Notes: a model not told the origin generated them from the sequence alone. Counted from the stretch's first letter, positions 49,787 through 59,476 are shown. The stretch: 64,000 nt of DNA from Ahrensia kielensis DSM 5890 (GCF_000374465.1 NZ_KB894528.1:423127-487126); one strand, 5' to 3'. Program-made: numbers and translations.

Positions 49787-51091
49787 TCAAATGCTATAAA
49801 CGCAAGTACCTGCAACAAATGTTTTCTGAACGCGACCCGTTAGGCGTGCATCTTCAAAAGCGGTGTTTTTTGATTTGGACTTAAGATCGGTTGTCTTGAG
49901 AAGCCAAGGCTCATCAAGATCAATGATTGCAAAATCAGCGGCCGCGCCTTTGCCAAGTGTGCCAGCTTCAATGCCAAGCCTTTTGGCTGGATTGGTTGAC
50001 ATGGCACCGATTAAGACGGGCAATGAGATCTGCTGCGAATTCACGAGGCGAAGCCCTGCCGCAAGCAGGCTTTCAAGTCCAACAGCACCATCTGCTGCTT
50101 CTGCAAAGGGCAGGCGCTTGGTGTCCACATCTTGCGGGTCATGGTCTGATACGATCACATCAATTGTACCATCAGCCAGCGCATTAATCATTGCTTGGCG
50201 ATCATCTTCTGAACGCAGCGGCGGCGATAGTTTGAAAAATGTGCGGTATTCGCCAATGTCATTTTCGTTGAGCGCCAGATGATTGATGGAAATGCCCGCC
50301 GTTACATTTAGCCCTTCGGCTTTTGCAGCGCGCATTGCGTCAGCGCTCATCGCGCAGGATATTTTAGCTGCATGATAAGCGCAGCCCGTAAGCCTTGCCA
50401 ATCGCAAGTCGCGCTCAAGCGGCAAAAGCTCGGCTTCGCGCGGCATGCCTGAAAGGCCAAGCCATGAGGCAAATAATCCCTCATTCATCACGCCGTTGCC
50501 AGCAAGATCTGCATCCTGAGTTGTGTGCGAGATCAACGCACCAAAATCACGCGCATAAGTCATCGCGCGGCGCATAATAGCGGCATTGGCAATTGTTTGA
50601 CGACCATCGGTAAACATGATCGCGCCTGCATTGCGCAATATGCCCATTTCAGTCATTTCAACGCCATTAAGCCCTTTGGTGATGGCGGCTGACGGCAATA
50701 TGCGAGTGATTGCTGTCTCGGAAGCTGTACGGCGGATAAATTCAACCAATTGAACATCGTCGATAATGGGATTTGTATCCGGCATCATGACCAATGACGT
50801 GACACCGCCAGCGGCAGCAGCTTCAGAAGCCGATGCTATGGTTTCGCGGTGCTCGCCGCCAGGTTCGCCAATATGCACCCGCATATCAACCAGGCCTGGA
50901 ATGATCGTCATGCCGCGCAAATCATGAACTTCAGCGTCTTCTGGCGTGCCTTGATTATTGGCATCAGAGCCAGATGCAACGATCACACCATCTTCAACGA
51001 TTAATGTGCCCAGTTCATCAATGCCGCGCGATGGATCAACGATGCGTGCATTATTGTAAACTTGTGTGCCTGTGGAAACTGTCACGCTCAT
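49787..51091 (-). CDS. pyrC: Dihydroorotase homologue with altered metal-binding motif (PyrC or PyrX-like)
   Basis: A 434-residue amidohydrolase-fold protein coded directly after pyrB, with a four-base overlap. It aligns by eye with type I dihydroorotases (TIIPGLVDM, then [26 protein letters not shown]). The metal-binding HxH motif is changed: it reads Asp69-Met-Arg71-Val-His73, so the first histidine is arginine. The segment that normally gives the other metal histidines also deviates ([22 protein letters not shown]). This resembles the inactive PyrC' subunits that form a complex with aspartate carbamoyltransferase in Pseudomonas. A catalytic dihydroorotase would then be encoded elsewhere. 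Confidence 0.85.
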   Translation of the reverse strand: MSVTVSTGTQVYNNARIVDPSRGIDELGTLIVEDGVIVASGSDANNQGTPEDAEVHDLRGMTIIPGLVDMRVHIGEPGGEHRETIASASEAAAAGGVTSLVMMPDTNPIIDDVQLVEFIRRTASETAITRILPSAAITKGLNGVEMTEMGILRNAGAIMFTDGRQTIANAAIMRRAMTYARDFGALISHTTQDADLAGNGVMNEGLFASWLGLSGMPREAELLPLERDLRLARLTGCAYHAAKISCAMSADAMRAAKAEGLNVTAGISINHLALNENDIGEYRTFFKLSPPLRSEDDRQAMINALADGTIDVIVSDHDPQDVDTKRLPFAEAADGAVGLESLLAAGLRLVNSQQISLPVLIGAMSTNPAKRLGIEAGTLGKGAAADFAIIDLDEPWLLKTTDLKSKSKNTAFEDARLTGRVQKTFVAGTCVYSI

Positions 51092-52050
51092 GCCGCACCG
51101 CCAATATTCTTTGCCGGATCAAGCAGCGCTTCCATGACAGCCATACGCACAGCGACCCCCATTTCGACTTGTTCTTCGATGACAGATTGCGGTCCGTCCG
51201 CAATTTCAGAGGCAATTTCAACGCCGCGGTTCATAGGGCCGGGGTGCATAACCATGGCATCAGGTTTGGCATAGCTGAGCTTTTCGGCATCAAGGCCAAA
51301 ATGACGGAAATATTCGCGTATAGAAGGCACAAATGCACCGGCCATACGTTCGCGCTGCAAACGCAGCATCATCACAACGTCAGCATCTTTAAGGCCAGTT
51401 GCCATGCTGGTGTGAACATCAACGCCCATATGCTCAATACCGTTTGGCATAAGGGTCGAAGGCCCAACAACACGCACTCGCGCGCCCATCGTATTAAGCA
51501 ATATAATGTTGGAGCGGGCCACGCGGCTGTGCAGAACATCGCCGCATATCGCAACGGTTAGCCCATCAAAACGCCCTTTAGCGCGGCGAATGGTGAGCGC
51601 ATCAAGCAATGCTTGTGTTGGATGCTCATGGGCACCATCACCAGCATTGATAACCGCGCATCCGACTTTTTGCGATAGCAATGCTGCAGCGCCTGCCGAT
51701 TGGTGGCGAATGACTAGAATGTCAGGACGCATCGCGTTCAGCGTCATCGCTGTGTCAATTAAGGTTTCACCTTTTTTGACCGATGAGGAGGCAACAGACA
51801 TGTTCATCACATCAGCACCAAGACGTTTGCCCGCAAGCTCAAATGAGGCTTGGGTTCGTGTGGATGCTTCAAAGAAAAGATTTATCTGCGTCAGCCCTCT
51901 GAAAACCGACTTTTTCTTTTCGCGCTGACGCGAAAGAGCTACGGCTTCATCGGCGCGGTCGAGCAGACACGCAATATCTGGTACGTTCAAACCGGTTATG
52001 CCAAGCAAGTGGCGATGCGGGTAAACGGGAAAGGTCGCTGAATTTGTCAT
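51088..52050 (-). CDS. pyrB: Aspartate carbamoyltransferase catalytic subunit
   Basis: A 320-residue enzyme that condenses carbamoyl phosphate and aspartate, the first committed step of pyrimidine synthesis. The carbamoyl-phosphate loop [23 protein letters not shown], the [12 protein letters not shown] motif and [11 protein letters not shown] are intact. The start at 52050 gives the family N-terminus; the frame is open further upstream, but that stretch runs into the REP-like palindromes and is not coding. It opens the unit pyrB-pyrC-plsY-dprA. Confidence 0.96.
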   Translation of the reverse strand: MTNSATFPVYPHRHLLGITGLNVPDIACLLDRADEAVALSRQREKKKSVFRGLTQINLFFEASTRTQASFELAGKRLGADVMNMSVASSSVKKGETLIDTAMTLNAMRPDILVIRHQSAGAAALLSQKVGCAVINAGDGAHEHPTQALLDALTIRRAKGRFDGLTVAICGDVLHSRVARSNIILLNTMGARVRVVGPSTLMPNGIEHMGVDVHTSMATGLKDADVVMMLRLQRERMAGAFVPSIREYFRHFGLDAEKLSYAKPDAMVMHPGPMNRGVEIASEIADGPQSVIEEQVEMGVAVRMAVMEALLDPAKNIGGAA

Positions 52051-52100
52051 CTTAAAGTGGTGCAATAGGGCCAAAAACATCTGTCTGCAAGGCATAAGAG

Positions 52101-52142
52101 CAATTGCAGTAAAAGTGTACAACGGTTTTACGTCTGCAATTG
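52101..52142. repeat. REP-like palindromic repeat, first tandem copy upstream of pyrB
   Basis: A 42-base palindrome: CAATTGCAG and TAAAA, an 11-base centre GTGTACAACGG, TTTTA, three bases, CTGCAATTG. The arms are exactly complementary. It is the first of two tandem copies, 50 bases upstream of the pyrB start. Confidence 0.85.
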
Positions 52143-52155
52143 CGTCAGACAAACC

Positions 52156-52197
52156 CAATTGCAGTAAAAGTGTACAACGGTTTTACGTCCGCAATTG
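52156..52197. repeat. REP-like palindromic repeat, second tandem copy upstream of pyrB
   Basis: Almost identical to the copy at 52101-52142; one base in the right arm differs (CCGCAATTG). The copies are separated by 13 bases. Another copy lies at 41280-41321. The sequence resembles dispersed intergenic palindromes common in Hyphomicrobiales genomes. Confidence 0.85.
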
Positions 52198-52315
52198 CAA
52201 TAAAGAGAACATCAGAACAATTTTACGGGACTATAGAGTGGGGAAACCGTTCTAAGGTGAACACATCACCATAATTTCGATATATGAATAAGAAAACACG
52301 ATTCGGATTTCTATT

Positions 52316-53956
52316 ATGGCGACGACAAATCATCACCGTGTAACCAACCAGACACCGCCGCTGTCTGGTTTTAATGCATTTCGCCTCAATCCGCTTTTGT
52401 TGCAGATCGCGTCGAGCTCAAACGCTGAGACATTGAAAGATTTTGACCAGATCGGGCGATATTCATTATCGAGCGAAGCCCAAGAACTTGCTGAAATGGC
52501 AAACCGTAATCCACCGCAATTAAAAGCGCATGACCGTTACGGACGGCGGGTGGATCAGGTGGAATTTCATCCGTCTTATCACGCACTTATGCGCCGCTCG
52601 ATGAGCTATGGCATTGGTAGTTCTGTGTGGGAAGACGCAGCGCGCGGCAACAATAACGGTCATTTAAAACGCGCTGTTCGCTTTTTCATGCTTGCAGGCC
52701 TCGATACAGGGCACCTTTCAAGCCTTTCCAGCACCAATGGGGCGGTTGCAGCCCTCATGACAGCGCCGCATTTGGCTAAAGAATGGGTGCCGCGCGTTAC
52801 AACGCGCAAATATGACAGCGCTCACAAGTCGCCTGTGGATAAATCATGCCTGACAATTGGCATGGGCATAACAGAAAAACAGGCCGGTACGGATTTTACA
52901 GCGCTCACCACACGCGCCGAAACCGTTGGCAATGGTTTGTTTCGCTTAACGGGCCATAAATGGTTTTTATCATCGCCTATGGCTGATGCTTTTTTAATGC
53001 TTGCGCGCACGCCCAACGGCACAAGCTGTTTTTTGGTGCCGCGCTTTTTAGCCGATGATGAGCACAATCATATAAATCTTGTTGGTTTGAAGGATGTGCT
53101 AGGCAACAGGTCTGCTGCGACCGCAGAAGCTGAAATCAACGGCTCCATTGCCCAAATGATTGGACGCGACGGCGAGGGCAGCCGCGCTATCCATGAAATG
53201 CAAACGTTGATGCGTCTTGATAGCGCGTTGATATCATCGGCGATCATGCATTCATCGTTGAGCGAAGCGGTGCATCATGTGCGCCACAGAAAAGTTGGCG
53301 GACGTTTGCTCATCGAGCAGCCGCTCATGCGTGCTGTTTTAACTGACATTGCGCTTGATGTTGCCGCTTCAACAGCGTTGTCGATGCGCCTTGCGCGCGC
53401 ATTTGATGGTGCACGCTCAAACGACACAGAAGGCGCGTTTGCCCATGTGATGACGCCGGTGGTTAAATATCTGACGTCAAAAATTGCACCAACCGTTATT
53501 GCAGAGGCGATGGAGGCAACGGGCGGTAATGGTTATGTTGAAAGCAGCGTATTGCCGCGCCATTACCGTGAAGCGCCGCACCAATCGGTGTTAGAAGGTT
53601 CCGGCAATATGATGGCGCTCGAAGTGTGCCGCGTGCTCAAACGAACACCGGAGCTTTTCGATGTCATTTTAAAAGACATTGAGGCAAATCTTGGTGACAG
53701 AGCAAGAAATACAAGCAGCGTTTTAAGGGCAGCTTTTGATCTGGCACAGGACGATGAAAGTGCGGCGCGTATTTTGGTTGAACAATTGGCCATTGCCGCT
53801 GCAGCGTCGGAACTTTATCGCTTGGAAACAGGTGTGCTCGCGGATGCCTATGCCGATACGCGTTTAGGCGGCAACTGGCGCGCAAGCTACGGCATGCTTG
53901 GTAAGCGCTTTGACAATCAAACGATACTGGACGCGCTTTATCCGCCAGTCACATAA
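52316..53956 (+). CDS. AidB-like acyl-CoA dehydrogenase family protein
   Basis: A 546-residue flavoprotein of the acyl-CoA dehydrogenase superfamily. The N-terminus (NQTPPLSGFNAFRLNPLL) and the region IGMGITEKQAGTDFTALTTRAE are characteristic of the AidB branch, whose E. coli member binds DNA and is induced by alkylation damage. The FAD-binding domain and EAMEATGGNGYVESSVLPRHYREAPHQSVLEGSGNMMALEVCRVL end are intact. No Ada box or LexA box was seen upstream. It is convergent with the transporter gene downstream and overlaps it by 19 bases. The physiological substrate is unknown. Confidence 0.9.
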   Translation: MATTNHHRVTNQTPPLSGFNAFRLNPLLLQIASSSNAETLKDFDQIGRYSLSSEAQELAEMANRNPPQLKAHDRYGRRVDQVEFHPSYHALMRRSMSYGIGSSVWEDAARGNNNGHLKRAVRFFMLAGLDTGHLSSLSSTNGAVAALMTAPHLAKEWVPRVTTRKYDSAHKSPVDKSCLTIGMGITEKQAGTDFTALTTRAETVGNGLFRLTGHKWFLSSPMADAFLMLARTPNGTSCFLVPRFLADDEHNHINLVGLKDVLGNRSAATAEAEINGSIAQMIGRDGEGSRAIHEMQTLMRLDSALISSAIMHSSLSEAVHHVRHRKVGGRLLIEQPLMRAVLTDIALDVAASTALSMRLARAFDGARSNDTEGAFAHVMTPVVKYLTSKIAPTVIAEAMEATGGNGYVESSVLPRHYREAPHQSVLEGSGNMMALEVCRVLKRTPELFDVILKDIEANLGDRARNTSSVLRAAFDLAQDDESAARILVEQLAIAAAASELYRLETGVLADAYADTRLGGNWRASYGMLGKRFDNQTILDALYPPVT

Positions 53957-54873
53957 GCTGTAAGCGTTAGCACCGCTGGAATTGAGAACAATGAAATCAG
54001 CGTCTGCAACGTCGCGGTAACGGCATAGTTTTCTGCGTCGCCGCCCATTTGCCGTGCCAAAACATAGCCATTCATCGCCGTTGGAACCGCCGCGCAAAGC
54101 GCAAGATATTGAAGCTCAAGGCCTGTAACACCAAACGCGATTGCAAAGCTCAGAACGATAACGGGAAACAGTGCGAGCTTCATAAATGTTGGTAACAAGA
54201 CGGCGGCGGAGGGACGCAAGACATCGCTCATGCGCAGACCAGCACCAATTGCCAAAAGCCCCATGCCGAGCGCGGCGCGGCTAACCAATTGAAGCCCGTC
54301 CATCATGAAATCAGGCAAACCGCCAGGAATTAAACGGCACAATAGCCCAAGCGCAGCGCCAATGATAAGCGGGTTGACCGCAACGCGCTTGAAAACGGAA
54401 GCAATGTCCGACTGGCTATCGGTAAACCAAGCAACAACAGCAACGGTTGAAACATTGATGGGAATAACGATCGCAGCCATCACCAGCGCGACCAAAGCAG
54501 CGCCTTCAGGCGGGAACATGTTTTCTGCAACCACAAGCGCTATAAAACCATTCCAGCGCACGCTTGATTGATAGATTGATGAAAAAGTCGGCCCGCCAAT
54601 GCCGATTCTCTTCACAAATGGCCAAAGAGCCAGCGTTAAAAGGCAAAGTGTGAGCCAAGCCAATCCAAGTGAAGTAATAATTTTTCCAAGTGACAGCCCG
54701 CTAAAATCTGCGTCCAATATCATCACGAATAAAAGCGTAGGATAAAGCACATAAAAGCCAAGGCGCTCTAAGCCAATCCAAAACTCTTTTGTGAAAACAG
54801 GAGCTTGGCGCAGCAAATTGCCGACGAGGATGATAAGAAATATTGGCAGAATGGATTGAATCGTGATGAGCAT
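53938..54873 (-). CDS. AEC (auxin efflux carrier) family transporter
   Basis: A 311-residue inner-membrane protein with about ten helices in two five-helix halves, matching the AEC/MdcF family of organic-anion or small-molecule exporters. MLITIQSILPIFLIILVGNLLRQ is the typical first helix, and the second half repeats the pattern around GLEGLQYLALCAAVPTAMNGYVLARQMGGD. The start at 54873 is chosen because the upstream open frame is not hydrophobic or family-like. The substrate cannot be predicted. Confidence 0.87.
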   Translation of the reverse strand: MLITIQSILPIFLIILVGNLLRQAPVFTKEFWIGLERLGFYVLYPTLLFVMILDADFSGLSLGKIITSLGLAWLTLCLLTLALWPFVKRIGIGGPTFSSIYQSSVRWNGFIALVVAENMFPPEGAALVALVMAAIVIPINVSTVAVVAWFTDSQSDIASVFKRVAVNPLIIGAALGLLCRLIPGGLPDFMMDGLQLVSRAALGMGLLAIGAGLRMSDVLRPSAAVLLPTFMKLALFPVIVLSFAIAFGVTGLELQYLALCAAVPTAMNGYVLARQMGGDAENYAVTATLQTLISLFSIPAVLTLTAYVTGG

Positions 54874-55022
54874 AGTAGGAGCCTTTCGATACTCTATTGA
54901 AGCAAATCGAACGGCGCTGCAATGAGATATCCACAATTTGAGCTGCCGCGTTAACCTTAATGAATGGTTTATATTGCGGGCGCTGGTCTTGCTTGTGATA
55001 GTCGCATCACAACGAGGTCCGC

Positions 55023-55616
55023 ATGTATCGATTTTTTTCCATTGCTGTAATGTTGAACTGGCTCGCAGTGCTCTGCGTGCTCGGTATTGTTGGTTTTGGT
55101 CTTGAAAACGGATCAGGCGGCATGATCGCAGCACTGAATGAAACACTCAGCGGCGAGGCGGGGCTGCAATTGCCAGCCGTAACGGCAAAATTACTCACCA
55201 ATGCGGCCGTTTTAACCGTGATGATCGCCGCTGTTTGGGCGCTGCTGGCAATCATTTTCGCTGCACCCAACGGGGTGGAGAACAATCAGCTGGATTTGGT
55301 GATCATGCTTTCGATGGGCATCTGCCTTTGCGTGTTTGCCGTCATTCTAGCTTTGGCAATTTACACAAGTGCAGCGGTTTTAAGCGCAATGGTCTGTATC
55401 GCATCCTTTGCCACGATCTTGGCGGGAATCGCACATCGCGTATTTATGATTGAGGCCGAAGGGCGCAAAATGCCTGTGCCTGCAAACGAAGGCTTTGGCT
55501 TGGCTGGTGCGCGCAATATGCAGCGCCCGAATGCAAATCTCGCCATGAGTACAAATATGACGGCAAATCGGAATAATCGCTTTGTTCCAAAACGTAACTT
55601 CCAACCGATGAATTGA
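55023..55616 (+). CDS. Uncharacterised membrane protein with four helices
   Basis: A 197-residue protein I do not recognise. Four hydrophobic segments lie at about residues 5-25, 58-82, 90-113 and 115-137. The last 55 residues are polar and rich in Asn, Arg and Met, and are probably cytoplasmic. It is followed after ten bases by another small membrane protein gene, so the two probably form a unit divergent from the AEC transporter. No motif suggests an activity. Confidence 0.72.
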   Translation: MYRFFSIAVMLNWLAVLCVLGIVGFGLENGSGGMIAALNETLSGEAGLQLPAVTAKLLTNAAVLTVMIAAVWALLAIIFAAPNGVENNQLDLVIMLSMGICLCVFAVILALAIYTSAAVLSAMVCIASFATILAGIAHRVFMIEAEGRKMPVPANEGFGLAGARNMQRPNANLAMSTNMTANRNNRFVPKRNFQPMN

Positions 55617-55626
55617 CGGAAATCTT

Positions 55627-55956
55627 ATGAAATATTTTCTTGCTCTGTGGTTGATACCGATGTCGCTCTTTTGGGCGTGGTTTGGTCTATCTTATTACGA
55701 CATGAATTTCGGTTTATCGTTTTTGAGCCGTGACATCCACAATCTTGTCTTTGGCATTTATGCGAATCTTTTAGGCACAGATTATGAGACAATTGTTACT
55801 GGCTTTATCAAAGCCTGTATCTTTGATTCATTCATCATCAGCGCGATTGTTGCCTATCGCAAACGCAAGCAAATCAAAGCTTGGTGGCAGCAGCGAAAAT
55901 CATCAGATGATAATTATGAGACAAATCAAGAATCGTCCGTCGTCGCGGCTGAGTAA
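55627..55956 (+). CDS. Small membrane protein, DUF6105-like
   Basis: A 109-residue protein with two transmembrane segments (residues ~3-22 and ~57-76) and a charged cytoplasmic C-terminus ([15 protein letters not shown]). The sequence [50 protein letters not shown] resembles the DUF6105 family known from Hyphomicrobiales next to ruvX. Function is unknown. Its 3' end overlaps the 3' end of ruvX by 31 bases in convergent orientation. Confidence 0.75.
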   Translation: MKYFLALWLIPMSLFWAWFGLSYYDMNFGLSFLSRDIHNLVFGIYANLLGTDYETIVTGFIKACIFDSFIISAIVAYRKRKQIKAWWQQRKSSDDNYETNQESSVVAAE

Positions 55957-56459
55957 AGCCGGTCGAGCACACCTTGCAAAATGAATGAGGCCGCAGCGGA
56001 ATCAATCCGCTCGGCCCTTTTTGCGCGGCTAACATCCTGCTCAAGTAGTGAGCGTTCGGCGGCAACCGTCGATAGCCGTTCATCCCAAAGCACGACAGGC
56101 AAGGGCACATGTTGCATCATATTGCGCGCAAAGGCGCGTGTTGCTTGTGCACGCGGTCCTTCAGAACCGTCCATATTAAGCGGCAGGCCCAGCACAACCG
56201 CGCCAATGTTTTCAGCCTCTATCAGCGTTTTGATGATCGCCAGATCAGCCATGAACTTTGTGCGTTTGATAACTTTGCGTGGTGATGCAAGGGTCAACCT
56301 CGCATCAGAAACCGCCAGACCAATCGTTTTGGTGCCAAGATCAAGGCCAAGTATACGTGCCCCACGCGGCAGTTGCGCGTTTAGCGTTCCAACGTCGATA
56401 ATCTCGCCTTTTTGATCGCTCACAGTGGTTCCGTCATTGCTGCTTGGTGAAATGGTCAA
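55926..56459 (-). CDS. ruvX: Holliday junction resolvase-like RuvX (YqgF)
   Basis: A 177-residue RNase H-fold nuclease. [18 protein letters not shown] carries the first catalytic Asp, [24 protein letters not shown] the middle motif and [17 protein letters not shown] the last. The family is essential in many bacteria and acts in 16S rRNA 5' maturation as well as on branched DNA in vitro. An N-terminal extension of ~33 residues is present. It is divergent from gatC with 65 bases between the starts, the usual order in this order of bacteria. Confidence 0.93.
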   Translation of the reverse strand: MTISPSSNDGTTVSDQKGEIIDVGTLNAQLPRGARILGLDLGTKTIGLAVSDARLTLASPRKVIKRTKFMADLAIIKTLIEAENIGAVVLGLPLNMDGSEGPRAQATRAFARNMMQHVPLPVVLWDERLSTVAAERSLLEQDVSRAKRAERIDSAAASFILQGVLDRLYSAATTDDS

Positions 56460-56524
56460 ACTCCATATTGCACCACAAAGCTGCGAGCGCTATAGCGGGC
56501 ACACACAAAACACCGGAGAATCCA

Positions 56525-56812
56525 ATGTCCGTCGATACCGCTACCGTTAAGCGCGTTGCCAAACTTGCCCGCATTGCCGTCACAGATGATGAGGCAAAAA
56601 ACCTTGAAAGCGAACTCAACACCATTTTGGGCTTTGTTGAACAGCTTGATGAGGTGGATGTGAGTGATGTGGAGCCGATGGTTTCCGTTGTTGCAATGGA
56701 TATGAAAAAGCGGATTGATGAAGTCACTGACGGCAGCAAGGCCGCTGACATTGTCGCCAATGCGCCAGCCAGCGACGAAAACTTCTTCCAAGTGCCCAAA
56801 GTGGTTGAATAA
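56525..56812 (+). CDS. gatC: Asp-tRNA(Asn)/Glu-tRNA(Gln) amidotransferase subunit C
   Basis: A 95-residue subunit that stabilises GatA and GatB of the transamidosome. It has [48 protein letters not shown], the complete family core. The start at 56525 gives the standard length; an upstream extension overlaps the divergent promoter region. gatA follows after 46 bases. Confidence 0.96.
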   Translation: MSVDTATVKRVAKLARIAVTDDEAKNLESELNTILGFVEQLDEVDVSDVEPMVSVVAMDMKKRIDEVTDGSKAADIVANAPASDENFFQVPKVVE

Positions 56813-56858
56813 ACCGACCTGCGCCGCACCGAAATATTTGACATAGAAGAACCAATTT

Positions 56859-58340
56859 ATGACCGATCTGACAGCCCTCACGATTGCCGAAGCCCGCGAA
56901 AAACTCCGCGCTAAAGAAATTACAGCGGTCGAACTGACCGATGCTTACATTTCTGCGATTGATGCCGCCAATGGCGCGCTCAATGCCTATGTTGCGCTGA
57001 CACCTGAAAAAGCCCGCGACATGGCAAAAGCATCGGATGCAAAATATGCATCTGGCAATGCTGGCGCGCTGGAAGGTATTCCGCTTGGCATCAAGGATTT
57101 GTTCGGTACATATGATGTGCACACACAGGCCGCATCGCATATTCTCGATGGTTTTAAGCCAAAATATGAATCAACCGTCACGCAGAACCTTTGGGATGAC
57201 GGCGCGGTGATGCTCGGCAAACTCAATATGGATGAGTTCGCGATGGGCTCTTCTAACGAGACATCTTATTACGGTCCGGTCAAAAACCCGTGGCGTGCGA
57301 ACGGCTCAGACGTTGATTTGGTGCCAGGTGGCTCGTCTGGTGGTTCGGCCTCTGCTGTTGCTGCACATATTTGCGCTGGCGCAACGGCAACCGATACGGG
57401 CGGCTCTATTCGCCAGCCTGCAGCCTTTACAGGCACCGTCGGTATTAAGCCAACTTATGGCCGCTGTTCACGCTGGGGCGTTGCAGCTTTTGCATCATCG
57501 CTCGATCAGGCAGGACCAATCACGCGCGATGTGCGCGATGCGGCAATTATGCTGAAATCCATGGCATCTGTTGATGCTAAAGACACAACCAGCGTTGACT
57601 TGCCTGTGCCAGATTATGAAGCAGCGCTTGGCGGCTCTGTAAAAGGCATGAAAATCGGTATTCCAGCTGAATACCGCGTCGATGGTCTCGACCCTGAAAT
57701 TCAGGCGCTTTGGGAGCAGGGCATTCAATGGCTCAAAGATGCAGGCGCAGAAATCGTCAATATTTCGCTGCCAAACACCAAATACGCATTGCCAGCCTAT
57801 TATATCGTGGCTCCGGCCGAAGCATCGTCAAACCTTGCGCGTTATGATGGCGTAAAATACGGCCTGCGTGTACCGGGAAAAGACATTACAGACATGTATG
57901 AGCAGACCCGCGCTGCCGGATTTGGCGCGGAAGTTAAACGCCGCATTATGATCGGCACCTATGTGCTGTCGGCTGGTTATTACGACGCTTATTATTTGAA
58001 AGCGCAAAAAGTACGCACGCTCATCAAACGCGATTTTGAAAATGTGTTTGCCGATGGTGTGGACGCGATTTTGACACCAGCAACACCAAGCGCTGCCTTT
58101 GGCATTGGCGACAAGGCCATGAAAGCTGATCCGGTGAAAATGTATTTGAACGACGTGTTTACAGTGACTGTGAACATGGCCGGATTGCCGGGCATTGCGG
58201 TGCCTGCAGGCCTTTCATCAACAGGCCTACCGCTCGGCCTTCAGCTTATCGGCAAGCCGTTTGATGAAGAAACTCTGTTCAAAACGGCCCATGTGATTGA
58301 ACAAGCCGCTGGTAAATTTACAGCGACAAAGTGGTGGTAG
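56859..58340 (+). CDS. gatA: Asp-tRNA(Asn)/Glu-tRNA(Gln) amidotransferase subunit A
   Basis: A 493-residue amidase-signature enzyme that releases ammonia from glutamine for tRNA-bound Glu or Asp amidation. The Ser-cisSer-Lys triad lies in [12 protein letters not shown] (Lys), [13 protein letters not shown] (cis-Ser) and [14 protein letters not shown] (nucleophile). Length is normal. The usual partner gatB is not adjacent: about 2.5 kb with two extra genes separate them. A short GGTAG/CTACC hairpin follows the stop. Confidence 0.96.
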   Translation: MTDLTALTIAEAREKLRAKEITAVELTDAYISAIDAANGALNAYVALTPEKARDMAKASDAKYASGNAGALEGIPLGIKDLFGTYDVHTQAASHILDGFKPKYESTVTQNLWDDGAVMLGKLNMDEFAMGSSNETSYYGPVKNPWRANGSDVDLVPGGSSGGSASAVAAHICAGATATDTGGSIRQPAAFTGTVGIKPTYGRCSRWGVAAFASSLDQAGPITRDVRDAAIMLKSMASVDAKDTTSVDLPVPDYEAALGGSVKGMKIGIPAEYRVDGLDPEIQALWEQGIQWLKDAGAEIVNISLPNTKYALPAYYIVAPAEASSNLARYDGVKYGLRVPGKDITDMYEQTRAAGFGAEVKRRIMIGTYVLSAGYYDAYYLKAQKVRTLIKRDFENVFADGVDAILTPATPSAAFGIGDKAMKADPVKMYLNDVFTVTVNMAGLPGIAVPAGLSSTGLPLGLQLIGKPFDEETLFKTAHVIEQAAGKFTATKWW

Positions 58341-58401
58341 ATATTTGAAACTACCTTCACACTGAGATTATGGTGATGATCTATAGATTGGAGTGTGCAA
58401 A

Positions 58402-59265
58402 TTGTCTTGGAGTTTTGTATCTCTAGACGTCGAGACGGCAAACTCTGATCCGTCTTCCATTTGCCAAGTTGGTATTGTGATGTTCGAGAACGGCATCCCT
58501 ATCGACGCATTGAATATAATGATCAATCCAGAAACTCATTTTGATTCTGGCAATGTTGCCATACATGGAATCAAACCTTTGGATGTAGTAGGAAAACCTA
58601 CTTTTGCGGACGCTTTCTCACAAATTCAGAAAGCGATAGAAAGTCGAGTTGTTGTTCACCATGGCCCATTTGATGTAAGTGCTTTCAACGGAGCTTATAA
58701 GAAATATGGTTTGGTTCCCATTGATGCAATTTGGCTAAACAACTTTCTGGTTGTCCGGCACACTTGGGACCAGTTCTTTCATCGCGGTTATGCTCTCAAT
58801 AATTTAGCGCGGCATTTCGGGTTGCAACTTCAACACCATGACGCTCTCTCTGATGCTCGTGTAGCAGGTCAAATCGCCTGTTTAGCGTTTAATGAGAGTA
58901 ATATGAGCCCTCAATTATGGGCTGAAAAATATCAATCCAAGCGCAAATTTAAAAAGCCGCAGAAACCAAATGAGCCTTCTAAGACAGGTAAGTTTTTTGG
59001 CAAAACTATATTGCTTACTGGTGACTTTAATAAATCAAAATTAGATTTAGAAAATGCGGCTGCAAGCGTAGGCTTTCAAGTCGTTCGGCATGCATCCAAG
59101 AAATTAGATTTACTTGTTGTTGGGGCCGTGGATTTGGATGCGACCAAAGGCAAACCAAAAACGGGTAAGCACTTGAAAATAGAAGAGCTGATAGCGCAAG
59201 GCGAACAGATTTCTATTATTGTTGAGAGCCAGTTTGATGATCTGATTGAGTTTGGCAAACGGTGA
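58402..59265 (+). CDS. DnaQ-like 3'-5' exonuclease with C-terminal BRCT domain
   Basis: A protein of about 287 residues. Residues 1-165 are a DEDDh exonuclease of the DnaQ type with Asp9, Glu11 (SLDVETAN), Asp91 (HHGPFDVSAF), His146 and Asp151 (HHDALSDARVAG). A basic linker (SKRKFKKPQKPNEPSK) leads to a BRCT domain at ~198-280 (GKTILLTGDFNKSKLDLENAAASVGFQV). BRCT-exonuclease proteins occur in bacteria with unclear roles, probably in DNA repair. The start is TTG at 58402 behind GGAG, or GTG at 58393. Base composition is visibly more A/T-rich than gatA and gatB, and its codon choice differs, which suggests later acquisition. Confidence 0.85.
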   Translation: MSWSFVSLDVETANSDPSSICQVGIVMFENGIPIDALNIMINPETHFDSGNVAIHGIKPLDVVGKPTFADAFSQIQKAIESRVVVHHGPFDVSAFNGAYKKYGLVPIDAIWLNNFLVVRHTWDQFFHRGYALNNLARHFGLQLQHHDALSDARVAGQIACLAFNESNMSPQLWAEKYQSKRKFKKPQKPNEPSKTGKFFGKTILLTGDFNKSKLDLENAAASVGFQVVRHASKKLDLLVVGAVDLDATKGKPKTGKHLKIEELIAQGEQISIIVESQFDDLIEFGKR

Positions 59266-59297
59266 ATGTTAGAAGGTTGTATTACCTATTAATGCTC

Positions 59298-59387
59298 CGT
59301 CATCCTAGGCCTTGAGCCTAGGACCCATTCCGTGAAGTTGGTGCAGGGGTTGAACGCTCAGGAATCGGGTCAAGCCCGAGCATGACG
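59298..59387. repeat. Dispersed palindromic repeat of the alphaproteobacterial CGTCAT type
   Basis: A 90-base element. Outer arms CGTCAT (59298-59303) and ATGACG (59382-59387) enclose two internal hairpins: an 8-bp stem (59303-59310 with 59316-59323) and a 5-bp stem (59365-59369 with 59375-59379, TCGGG/CCCGA). The phrases CTTGAGCC and GGGTCAAGCCCGA are typical of dispersed repeats scattered through alphaproteobacterial genomes. It sits exactly between the two inserted repair-type genes. Confidence 0.8.
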
Positions 59388-59447
59388 ACACTTTGGGAAT
59401 CTCCCTAGGAAAATAATCACACGCCCTCTTGCGCCGCACAGGCAAAA

Positions 59448-59462
59448 GTTCCTATTATGTTC
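59448..59462 (+). promoter_or_regulatory. LexA (SOS) box in the promoter of the Y-family polymerase
   Basis: An exact GTTC-N7-GTTC direct repeat, the alphaproteobacterial LexA operator. The spacer contains TATTAT (59453-59458), a good -10, with TTGCGC 18 bases upstream (59429-59434) as a -35. LexA would therefore cover the -10. The box is 14 bases upstream of the ATG at 59477. Confidence 0.8.
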
Positions 59463-59476
59463 CGGTGAGGTGCGTG

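Noticed and set aside
52051-52158. N-terminal extension of pyrB
   Set aside because: The extension reads through a palindromic repeat and has no similarity to the pyrB N-terminus.
52101-52197. Possible CRISPR array from two tandem repeats
   Set aside because: Only two units, a 13-base spacer, fully palindromic units, a third dispersed copy at 41280 and no cas genes.
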